This document shows, piece by piece, positions 54,678 through 64,000 of a stretch of 64,000 bases of DNA. Both the position numbers and the translations under genes were made by a program. Below the pieces are notes generated by a model, which saw nothing but the letters and a program-made list of their open reading frames with translations, made no database searches and had not been told where the DNA came from. The stretch is taken from contig CACRSC010000020.1 in assembly GCA_902651635.1 (NCBI GenBank), forward strand, positions 53,886-117,885, given 5' to 3'. The DNA is from Mastigamoeba balamuthi. Its lineage: Eukaryota; Evosea; Mastigamoebida; Mastigamoebidae. Position 1 is the first letter of the stretch; each line of letters starts with the position of its first letter.

Positions 54678-56810
54678 TTATGAGTGGCTGTGCGTGATTG
54701 TGATAGACGACGGCGGCAGTATCGTGGACATGTCGACGTCGGACGATGACTGCTGCGCCGTGTGCCCGCTGGCAGTTCCGCTCGCCTGGGAGGCGGCCCC
54801 GGCCTTGGTGTACCCAGACCCCGACGATCTGTTGTGCGAGACGGGCGAGGCGACTGCGTGGCCGACGACGGGAGACGCGGTGCTGCTGTTGTGTGCCACC
54901 ACGGAGGGGCACAGCGCGCTGTCCAGCGAGGCCGAGTAGTAGCTCGGCACGGCCGTGGTGGCGTAGCCCGGGGACGGCGTTTGGTTGGCCACGGCAGGAG
55001 ACATCTCCACTGGCGTTGATCCGAGGTAGATGTCGAAGGCCTTGGTGCCGTCCATCTCGACGGGGATGTTGACCAGCTTGGGGTCCCTCCGCCCTTTGTT
55101 CCGACTGTGGGGTTTGGGGTTGGAGGAGTCCGTCAGCCCTGCGAGACTCAGAGCAGACCTGCAGAAAGCCCCTGGAGCACGACGGTAATAGACTTTCGCA
55201 GGTAGGAGACTGGGCGTTAAGAGTGGAAAGATGCATACCAATAGATGCCGATGGTGCACGCAATCGCGGCGAAGCTACCGAGAAGAACGACACCTCCCGG
55301 GATGGCGATAGCCATGGCAAGCACCCTCTCTTCTTCTGTGCTCTCTTGGTGAGAAACGCGAGGCCCGGCCTCCCTCCGCACTGTCTCTGTCGTCTTTCAG
55401 GGCGTCGTAGAACAGCATGAACCCACCGGCACCGCTCTCGATGTCCGAGACGAGGACCACAAGGACGACGTCGGCGTGCAGGTCCAGCAGGATTACGTCG
55501 GCCGAGAACGTGTGCCTGAGCTCTGCCGTCTCCGCCGTCGCCCCGGACCAGATCTCTATCCTGTCTCCCTCGCCGATGCTGACCCACTCAAACTCGAGGT
55601 GCACGTAGTCCCAGTCGCTGCCCCTGGATCCGTTGGGCGCTATCACCCACATGCAGCGGCCGTTGGCTCTGTACATGGCGCTCTCGGGGAGCACCTGGTC
55701 TCCGTCCGAGAGAACAAAGCCCGTCTGGTTCCTGAGGACCGTTCTGTTGGAGCAGCCCCGCTCGCAGTGGCCTCCGAAGCGCGAGCCCTTGCACGCGCAC
55801 GACGCGTTCACGCAGGCGCCCTCGTTGCAGTCGCTGTCGCTGGCGCACGTCGAGTTGTCCCAGGGGAGCACCACGATGCGCTCGACGCCCATGACGCTGT
55901 CGAAGCTGTTGCGCATGATGGAGAGCTCGTAGACGCCCGGGGGCAGGTACGTGGTGAAGTTGTGGCTGACCACGAGGGCCGCGGGCTGCTGGTGCTGGGC
56001 GGTCGAGTCGAAGTCGTGGCTCCACGTAGAGAGGTAGCGGTAGTCGTACTCTATCCCGGCCACCGGGTCGACGATCTGGAACCACTCGCCCCCTGTCGGC
56101 TTCAGGACCTCTATCGCGAACCCAAACGGAACGCCGGGGAGCTGCGTGCGGTTCACATCGAGCTTGTAGGCACAATACCGCCCAGTGTAGCCGTCGCTGC
56201 ACCTGCATTCGCCCAGCAGGTACTCGCACGTGCCATGGCCCAGAGACTCGCACTGGGAGTCGCAGCCGGGGACAGCGCAGGACCACTGGACCTGGAAGTC
56301 GATGGGATCGTACACGGTGCTGGCATCCCACACGAAGAAAGTGAACTGCAGGAGCCCAGTGAACTTGGCGCTGCAGTCTATCGACGCAGACCACAGCGCC
56401 GGCGCTGTGGGCACAGTCCCGCTCTCGGCGAGGGACCGCACGGACACAGGCCCTTCCAGGGACATGGAGGCGACGGCGGCGGAAGAGTTGAGGAGCACGA
56501 AGTAGGTGCGCATGGCGTAGTGGACCGACGTCGTCGACGAGGACCACCCAAACGTGATGTTCCTCGTCAGCGGCGTCAGCACGAGCTCTGGCGAGGCTCC
56601 AGGCGCCGTGGGCACTCCCCCCGTGGCGACAGCTGCGCGCGTACCTGTACCCGTGCTCGCCCAGATCGTTACAGGCGCCGGTGCCTGCGGTGCGGAGCCC
56701 TCGGTGAGGATAATGCCGGACCGGTCAGGAGGTTGTCTGGGAGGGCAGTTACGCACCGAGCAGACGAGCGGGGTAGCGACGAGCAGGACAAGAGCAGAGA
56801 GCGGACTCAT
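54678..56810 (-). CDS. EGF/CUB type I membrane protein, family copy 4
   Basis: Signal peptide MSPLSALVLLVATPLVCS from ATG 56810, ended by a GTGCGT donor, then the extracellular exon starting APAPVTIWASTGTG at about 56690. N-terminal domain (ITFGWSSSTTSVHYAM; ASIDCSAKFTGLLQF) has a three-residue deletion, VWDASTVYDPID, where others have VWDANSSAVYDPID. EGF-like 1 (CRCSDGYTGRYCAYKLD), middle domain (FGFAIEVLKPTGGEW), EGF-like 2 (NASCACKGSRFGGHC) and CUB-like domain follow. A membrane exon lies around 55320-55245. The tail begins NKGRRDPKLVNIPVEMDGTK and ends SSSDVDMSTILPPSSITI. Extracellular sequence is intermediate between subfamilies; the tail is subfamily A. Confidence 0.85.
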
Positions 56811-57375
56811 CAGGGCAGTGGAACACGGGTCGGGTGTGCGCCGGGCTGGAACAAAGAGAATGAGAATGATTTGGGATTGGTGGCGTCCGCCAGAGGCTGA
56901 CTTCGGATGTGTGGAGGAAAACAGCACTAAAAGTGCCCATCTTGCCAGAGACGGCATGTGGTCTTCTTTTTTTCCCTTTGAGAGGGCCGCGGCAGGAGGT
57001 CCAGTGGCTGCGTTGACAGGAAGGCGAACCGTGCACAGAACTCTGCATGTTGCAGTGCACTTTTATTCCTCACTTTTCGCGGTGGACCACAGGAAAATGA
57101 CCAGCCTTCTGAAGCTGTTCACCCGATATCTGCGGAATGCTACGGGCTTCAAAGTACTCACTGATAGAAATTTACACTGCTCAGCGTGTATTCACGCCCA
57201 AATTATTGGCTGGCACCACAGGCCCGCCCCAAGTGGAGGTCACCCAGGTGTGGGGTCAGTGAGGGCAGTGGGCAGTATCGACTGAGTACGGTTGTGCGCA
57301 TTTTTAATGAGTGTTTGTATTGATGCACTGCAGCGCACAGTTGTCATGTCAGCCTGGACGCTTGGACACTTTTGC
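56811..57375. other. Upstream region of copy 4 and 3' flank of copy 5
   Basis: No gene supported. AT content is higher than in the coding array, with no GATAC palindrome. Confidence 0.4.
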
Positions 57376-59394
57376 TCAGTTCGGCTTTGGTGGTGTGGGA
57401 ACTACTCCAGTCATATCGATCGAGGAAGAGGAGAGCTTGCCCGAGTTGGCTGCAGCGCTCAGTTGCTCTGGCGCTGATCCGGACTTGACAGCCCCAGAAC
57501 CGGCCGACTCGTTGGGAGACGACAGCGCTGCGGTAATATTCGCTTCGCCTGCGTGCGACGCGTGGCTGTACACCCCCGCCACGGACACATAAATCATGCC
57601 TTCGGCTGTGGCGCCGTAGCTGTTGGAGACAGGAGATGCAGCGAAGCTGGACGACGTTCCCTTGGTGCCCCCGATCGAGGGAGACGTCATGGACTCCAGG
57701 GGGCTGTCGACCAGCACACCCGCTCCCAGTGTGCCGTCCTGCTCCACGGGGAGGTTGAGCATCTTTGGGTCTCTGCGTCCCTTCTGGCGACTGAGGAGCA
57801 GCATGTGAGAACGTGCTATGTTTGATAGTGGACGGTACCAGTAGAACCCGACCACACCTGCCACTCCAGAGAAGACGCACAAGACGACCACTCCGCCCGG
57901 AATTCCAACAGCCATCGGGATGATGTTCTCTGGAATAAGGTGAGAATAGTAGAGCAGCATGCGGTGGCAGTACTCGGGTTCTTATGAGTGCTGTAGTGCA
58001 GCATGAACCCAGAAGAGCCGCTCTCGATGTCCGAAGTGAACACCAAGCGGACAACGTTGTTGTGGAGACCCTTGATGTCCACCTTGCTCGTGATCGTCTG
58101 GCTGAGCTTGACTGACTGCTCTGTGCTGCCCATCCAGACCTGTAGAGAGTCGCCCTCTCCAAACGACGCCCAATCGACCTCGAGCTGTATGTAGTCCCAG
58201 TCCTGGCCTCTGCTCCCGTTGGGTGCGATCACCCACACGCACTGTGTGTTGGCCTGGTACATTGCAAGTGACTGTGATGACATGCCGGCATCCGACTGGA
58301 CCACTCCCGACAGTGCATTGAGGACAGTCCTGTTGGCGCAGCCCCTCTCGCAGTGGCCCCCGAACCGCGAGCCGCTGCACGCGCACTCGCCGCTCGCGCA
58401 GGGGTCGCCGTTGCAGTCGATGAGAGAGGAGCAGGAGGTGTTGTCCCAGGGCAGCACAGTGAAGGTCTCGTCGCCCATCGCGTTGGCGTAGTAGTCGCGG
58501 TACGTGGTGAGGATGTACGTTCCTGGCGGAAGATACGCCCGGAAGGTGTGGTTGGAGACCAGCTGCGCCTGGTCACGGGGAAAGGAGAGGTCATAGTCGT
58601 GGCTCCACGTGGTGAAGTACCGGTAGTCGTACTCGGCGCCCTTTATTGTGTCGATGACGTGAAACCACTCAGACCCTTGCGGTTTCGGTATCATCATGGT
58701 GATGGCGAACGGGACGCCAGGGCGCTGCGTGCGGTTCATGTCGAGTTTGTAGCCGCAGTAGGTCCCAGAGTACCCGTCCCTGCACCTGCACTCCCCCAGC
58801 AGGTACTCGCACGTCCCATGGCCCAGCGACTCGCACTGCGCGTTGCAGCCCGGGACAGCGCAGGACCACTCGATCTGGAAGTCGATGGGGTCGTACACGG
58901 CGCTGCTGTTGGCGTCCCACACGAAGAACGTGAACCGGAGGATCCCAGTGAACTTGGTTGTGCAGCTGATCGACGCCAGCCACAGCGCCGGCGCTGTGGG
59001 CACAGTGCCGCTCTCTGCGAGGGACCGCACGGACACGGGGCCACCGACCGGCAGGACGACGGCAGCGGACGAGTTGGTGAGCGTGAAGGCGTTGCGCATG
59101 GAGTACTGGACCGAGGGCGACGTCGAGGACCACCCCAGCGTGATGTTCCTCGTCAGTGGCGTCAGGGCGAATTCCGGTGATGCTCCTGGCTGATTTGCAG
59201 TGCCCGACGAGACGAGGTCGACCCGTTGGCTGGGGCCGGGTTGAGCCCACACCCACACCGGTGCTGGCGCCTGTAAAGTAGTCGGAGCACAGTGGCACGA
59301 GCGCAGTGAGGCACCGCGAGATGTGGATGGAGCGGCGCACCGACAGGGTCACCGTTGTGGCCCACAGCAACGTGAGAGATACTGTAGAGCCCAT
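57376..59394 (-). CDS. EGF/CUB type I membrane protein, family copy 5
   Basis: ATG 59394 gives MGSTVSLTLLWATTVTLS, ending at a GTGCGC donor. The extracellular exon starts near 59272 (APAPVWVWAQPGPSQ). Domains as in copy 1, with ITLGWSSTSPSVQYSM, CRDGYSGTYCGYKLDMNRTQ, FTVLPWDNTSCSSL, CACSGSRFGGHCERGC and CUB-like WVIAPNGSRGQDWDYIQL. Membrane exon: ENIIPMAVGIPGGVVVLC. The tail starts QKGRRDPKMLNLPVEQDGT and then differs from subfamily A (GAGVLVDSPLESMTSPSIGG), defining subfamily B with copies 6 and 7. Intact. Confidence 0.87.
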
Positions 59395-60166
59395 GACCAC
59401 CTGTGTGGCCTATGTGTGGTGGATGTGAGGAATAAGAATAAGAATATGTGGTGCGCCTGTGTGATATCGCTGTATCGCACGGTGTGTAGAAGTGCCCATA
59501 CCCCAGGGCCGATCTCAATTGAGAAATGAAAACCGTGTGCGGAGGTATGCGGGGGAGAAAAACGAGTTTTCGCTCGGAATGCTGAACTTCGGCTGAAGCC
59601 CCCGGCTGCTCTTGCAGGTCTCCCGCTTGCTGAACTCACCTTTGGCTGGCGAAACAAGTAGCCCGCCTTCATGGACAGTTTCCGGATTCAGACATGAATT
59701 AAACTTTGAACACAATCTCAAGCCTGGTAGCACGCTGCAACTGTCCGATAAGGCAACCACTTTAATGCACGAACGCGGAGTGGACAACCGCTGTGTGCAC
59801 CACAAGTCGGTGACGAGCCAACAGTAGTTGGGGAGGACAGTGGCTGGGCTGTGGCACTCACTTCGGCGTGTTGATTGCAAATTACTGACACAGGAAAACT
59901 TCTTTTTCCGAATTCTGAGGTCGCGGGACGAGGGGCACATGGTGAACTCTCGAGTCTCAAGCCCAGTTGCACCGTACTGGCGTTGGATCTGTGTACGCGT
60001 CCACTATCGAGCAGATGATATCCCATCAAGCATAGGAGTGGGCGGGCCCCTTGTGATTCTCATTTCGCCGTTTCTTAGGTCCATAATCGTGGGAATACCT
60101 TTACGAAAGGTGCCCGAGTTGAACTAGCATGTGAAACTGTACATTCTGGTTGGATAACAAGGGAGA
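59395..60166. other. Upstream region of copy 5 and 3' flank of copy 6
   Basis: 772 bp of lower-GC sequence. No gene or RNA supported; open frames are short and without recognisable motifs. Confidence 0.4.
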
Positions 60167-61716
60167 CTAGAGCTGGGAGAGCTGATCTGCGTTTGGGGCA
60201 GCAGCGGAACCGTGGTTTCCTGAGACAGGCCCGTTCTTGGAAGCTGCAGATCCTGACAACTCAATCGGAGACGACAGCATGGGAGCAGCGGTCTGACTGA
60301 TGACTGGGGAAGCATAGCTGCACGCATAGACCAGGCCCTCGGCTGTTGCAGAGTAGTTGGATAAGGGAGTGGATACTGGGCTCGACGAGGGTGCCTTGTT
60401 CGCCCCGATAGAGGGAGACGTCATGGACTCGAGGGCTGTCGACCAGCACGCCCGCTCCAAGTGTGCCGTCAAGCTCCACGGGGAGGTTGAGCATCTCTGG
60501 GTCCCTGCGTCCCTTCTGGCGACTGTGAAGTTGTGTGAGAACGTGCTATGTTTGATAGTGGACGGTACCAGTAGAACCCGACCACACCTGCCACCCCCGC
60601 AAAGACACACAGGACCACTCCACCCGGAATCCCAACGGCCATCGGGACGATGTTCCCTGGAGCTAGTGTGAGAAGAGCAGGGCATGTGACAGTGGCAGTA
60701 CTCGGCGTTTGATGGGTGCTGTTGAAGCATGAACCCCGCTGACCCACTCTCGATGTCCGAAGTGAACACCAAGCGGACAACGTTGTTGTGGAGCTTCCTG
60801 ATGTCCACCTTGCTCGTGATTGTCTGGCTGAGCTTGACTGACTGCTCTGCACTGCCCATCCAGACCTGCAGAGAGTCGCCCTCTCCAAATGATGCCCAGT
60901 CGACCTCGAGCTGTATGTAGTCCCAGTCCTGGCCTCTGCTCCCGTTGGGGGCGATCACCCACACGCACTGCGTGTTGGCCCGATACATCGCGAGTGACTG
61001 TGATGACATGCCGGCATCCGACTGGACCATTCCCAACAGTGCATTGAGGGCAGTCCTGTTGGCGCAGCCCCTCTCGCAGTGGCCCCCAGAGAGCGGCACT
61101 GAACCCACAGCATTGGCGCTGTGGCTGGCATCTATTGACTGCACAGCCAAGTTCACTGGGATCCTCCGGTTCACGTTCTTCATGTGGGACGCCAACAGCA
61201 GTGCCGTGTACGACCCCATCGACTTCCAGATCGAGTGGTCCTGCGCTGTCCCGGGCTGCAACGCGCAGTGCGAGTATCTGGGCCATGGGACGTGCGAGTA
61301 CCTGCTGGGGGAGTGCAGGTGCAGGGACGGGTACTCTGGGACCTACTGCGGGTACAAGCTTGACATGAACCGCACGCAGCGCCCTGGCGTCCCATTCGTC
61401 ATCATCATGACGATACCGAAACTGCAAGGGTCTGAGTGTTTTCACGTCATCGTCACAATAACGGGCGCCGAGCTCGACTACCAGTACTTCACCACATGGA
61501 CCCACGACTTCGACCTCTCCTTTCTGCATGGCCAGACGCACCTGGTCTCCAACAACACCTTCACGACTTAGCTGGCGCCAGGGACGTACATCCTCACCAC
61601 GTACCGCGACTACTACGCCAACGCGATGGGCGACGAGACCCTCACTGTGCTCCCCTGAGACACCACCCCCTGCTCCTCCCTCATTGGCTGCAACGGCGAC
61701 CCCTGCGCGAGCGTGC
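60167..61716 (-). pseudogene. EGF/CUB family copy 6, disrupted by an internal inversion
   Basis: On the minus strand, 61087-60167 holds the C-terminal half of a subfamily B gene: GGHCERGCANRTALNALLG, the CUB-like domain, membrane region and tail (PSIGANKAPSSSPVSTPLS; ends ADQLSQL). Immediately adjacent, 61088-61716 reads on the plus strand as the preceding part of the same gene: ESGTEPTALALWLASIDC, EGF-like 1, middle domain, CNGDPCAS. The two halves meet within a few bases at 61087/61088, so the block between AESGT and DPCAS has been flipped. The inverted part also has two in-frame stops. The N-terminal domain and signal peptide expected beyond 61716 are missing. Confidence 0.85.
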
Positions 61717-61877
61717 CCAGATAATATCCTGTCGGCTCCAACCCTGTAGTTTTGAATACCTGTCTGAGCTTCTGCTGCTCTCCTCACAGTGGCTCAGTGC
61801 TGCTGGGTCTCTTGCTTTTAACGTTAGGAAAAATCGGAGCAGTTGGTGTACAGCGACGAACGTGGGATAGTTGTCAT

Positions 61878-63906
61878 TCAGTTAGACTTAGGTTCTACGG
61901 AAATCACGTCGGACGAGAACTGGAGCTGCTCCGAGCTCGTTGCAGAGCCGGTGTCGGGGTGCCCTGGGACAGCTCTGTACCTGTCCCCCGCAGATCCGGA
62001 CGACTCAATAGGATAGGACAGCGCCGGAGCAGCAGTCACACTAGCAACTGGGGATGCGATGCTGCACGCATAGACCATGCCCTCGGCTGCGGTGGAGAAG
62101 CAGTGAGTGAAGGGGGTGAAGACCGGACTAGACGAGGTTGGCTTGTTCTCCCCGAGGGGCGCAGACCCGATGGGGCTGTCAGCGAACACGCCCGCTCCCA
62201 CTGTGCCGTCCAGCTCCACAGGAAGGTTGACAATCTTCGGGTCTCTGCGCCCCTTCCTGCGGCTGTGCAGCGGTGTGTGAGAGCAGACGAGCTGTGATAT
62301 GTCGGCACCAGAAGAACCCTATCACGCATGCCACCCCAGCGAAGACGCAGAGGACGGCCACTCCTCCTGGAATCCCCACGGCAATCGGAATGATGTTCTC
62401 TGTTGCGAGCGTGAGAAGAGCAGAGCAGCATGCGACGTTGGCAGTACTCGAGTTCTTGTGGGTGCTGTAGTGCAGCATGAACCCAGCTGACCCGCTCTCG
62501 ATGTCCGACGCGAACAGAATGTAGATCACGTTGGTGTGAATCGCCTTGATGTCCACCTTGCTCGTGAGTGTCTGGCTGAGCTTGACTGACTGCTCTGCGC
62601 TGCCCGTCCAGACCTGCAGAGAGTCGCCCTCTCCAAATGATGCCCAATCGACCTCGAGCTGTATGTAGTCCCAGTCCTGGCCTCTGCTCCCGTTGGGTGC
62701 GATCACCCACACGCATTGTGTGTTGGCGTTGTACATGGCTCGGGCCTCTGATGACTCTGCTGCGTCCGACTGGACCACTCCCGAGTGCGCGTTGAGGACA
62801 GTCCTGTTGGCGCAGCCCCTCTCGCAGTGGCCTCCGAACCGTGATTTGCTGCACGCGCACTCGCCGCTCGCGCAGGGGTCGCCGTTGCAGTCAATGAGGG
62901 AGGAACACGAGGTGTTGTCCCAGGGCAGCACAGTGAAGGTCTCGTCGCCCATAGAGTTAGCGAAGTAGTCGCGGTACGTGGTGAGGATGTACGTTCCTGG
63001 CGGCAGATACGTCCGGAAGGTGTGGTTGGAGACCAGCTGCGCCTGGCCACGCGGAAAGGAGAGGTCATAGTCGTGGCTCCACGTGGTGAAGTACCGGTAG
63101 TCGTACTCGGCGCCCAACGGTGTGTCGACGATGTGGAACCACTCGGAACCAAGCGGGTGCATTAGCGTCATGGTGATGGCGAACGGGACGCCAGGGCGCT
63201 GCGTGCGGTTCATGTCGAGTTTGTAGCCGCAGTAGGTCCCAGAGTACCCGTCCCTGCACCTGCACTCGCCCAGCAGGTACTCGCACGTGCCATGGCCCAG
63301 AGACTCGCACTGCGCGTTGCAGCCCGGGACAGCGCAGGACCACTCGATCTGGAAGTCGATGGGGTCGTACACGGCGCTGCTGTTGGCGTCCCACACGAAG
63401 AACGTGAACCGGAGGATCCCAGTGAACTTGGCTGTGCAGCTGATAGACGCTAGCCACAGCGTCGGCGCCGTGGGCACAGTACCGCTCTCTGCGAGGGACC
63501 GCACGGACACGGGGCCACCGACCGGCAGGACGACGGCAGCGGACGAGTTGGTGAGCGTGAAGGCGTTGCGCATGGAGTACTGGACCGAGGGCGACGTCGA
63601 GGACCACCCCAGCGTGATGTTCCTCGTCAGCGGCGTCAGAGCGTACTCCCACTCAGCCCCGGGATGCGAGGCTGTACCCGACGAGACGATTTCGACCCTT
63701 GTGTCCGACCCGGTTTGAATCCAGACCCAAACAGGGGCTGGCCTCTGCTGCGCGCGACGCCGTGTCGGGCCGCGAAGACGTGAGAGCGTCGTCAGTGGTC
63801 GGAGAATCGGCAGGTGGATGCAGCGGTGGACGCGCAAACGGCGCACCGATAGGGCCCACGCCGCAACCCACAGCACCGCGAACGCGATGTGCACAGCAGG
63901 GCGCAT
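61878..63906 (-). CDS. EGF/CUB type I membrane protein, family copy 7
   Basis: ATG 63906 gives MRPAVHIAFAVLWVAAWALS and a GTGCGC donor. The extracellular exon begins near 63740 (RPAPVWVWIQTGSDTRV). Very close to copy 5 throughout (ITLGWSSTSPSVQYSMRN; GYSGTYCGYKLDMNRTQRPG; TYILTTYRDYFANSMGDET), with local change in the middle domain (TLMHPLGSEWFHIVDTPLG). EGF-like 2 is CACSKSRFGGHCERGC. Membrane helix IPIAVGIPGGVAVLCVFAG. The tail carries RRDPKIVNLPVELDGTVGAG and ends QFSSDVISVEPKSN. Subfamily B; intact. Confidence 0.87.
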
Positions 63907-64000
63907 CACGCGAGCGCGTGGTGTGCGACCGTGAGCTCGATTGGGGAAGAGGGAGCAGAATGCAAGGCTGTGGGTGATCTCAGGCTTTGGCCCTCATAAC

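Noticed and set aside
1-64000. tRNA, rRNA or CRISPR features
   Set aside because: I looked for T-loop-like GGTTCGAATC stretches, rRNA signatures and evenly spaced repeats and found none that hold.

Overview
The window is eukaryotic nuclear DNA from a protist. It has GC-rich, compact, intron-bearing genes on both strands, with short intergenic spacers and introns mostly of about 40-320 nt. The gene set points to an anaerobic or microaerophilic amoeboflagellate, possibly an archamoeba such as Mastigamoeba or Pelomyxa (my inference). Supporting genes are a pyruvate:NADP+ oxidoreductase-type PFOR fused to flavodoxin, a Roco protein, cyclic-nucleotide signalling proteins, an expansin-like protein, a two-domain mannose-6-phosphate-receptor-homology protein and an ARMC3-like protein. 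The last is usually tied to flagella. A reductive-dehalogenase-like Fe-S protein also fits a low-oxygen habitat.

Layout. 1-5049 (-): PFOR/PNO, its 3' end outside the window. 5381-12757 (-): a giant Roco protein with a thioredoxin-fold N-terminus, ankyrin repeats, Roc-COR, a degenerate kinase and a WD40-like C-terminus. 13363-19121: a small unknown protein, Mo25, an MRH receptor and an RdhA/QueG-like Fe-S membrane protein. 19122-24045: a lower-GC island with a decayed DDE transposase and a divergent second gene. 24046-26038: first member of an EGF/CUB type I membrane protein family. 26243-35948: a coiled-coil protein with a degenerate cyclase domain, an F-box/SPRY-like protein, two tandem metallo-beta-lactamase-fold genes and a coiled-coil protein. 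36662-39884 (-): a receptor phosphodiesterase with an NMT1/THI5-type binding domain outside and a PDE inside. 40758-51651: a dead EGF/CUB copy, an expansin-like protein, an unknown protein, a poly-Q PHD protein, a hydrophobic protein and an ARMC3/EDR1-like protein. 52043-63906 (-): a head-to-tail array of five more EGF/CUB copies, one wrecked by an internal inversion.

How they fit together. The signalling content is heavy: Roco, Mo25, a PDE receptor, a cyclase-like protein and seven copies of a surface-receptor-like family with a conserved cytoplasmic motif. The surface family is the largest apparently undescribed system here. Splicing is unusual. The commonest 5' splice site is GTGCGN, and about eight of roughly 45 inferred introns begin with GC rather than GT. 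Several genes show single frame breaks, and there is one N at 6205, so some breaks are probably draft-sequence errors rather than biology. All exon joins were inferred by eye from reading frame, phase and family conservation.
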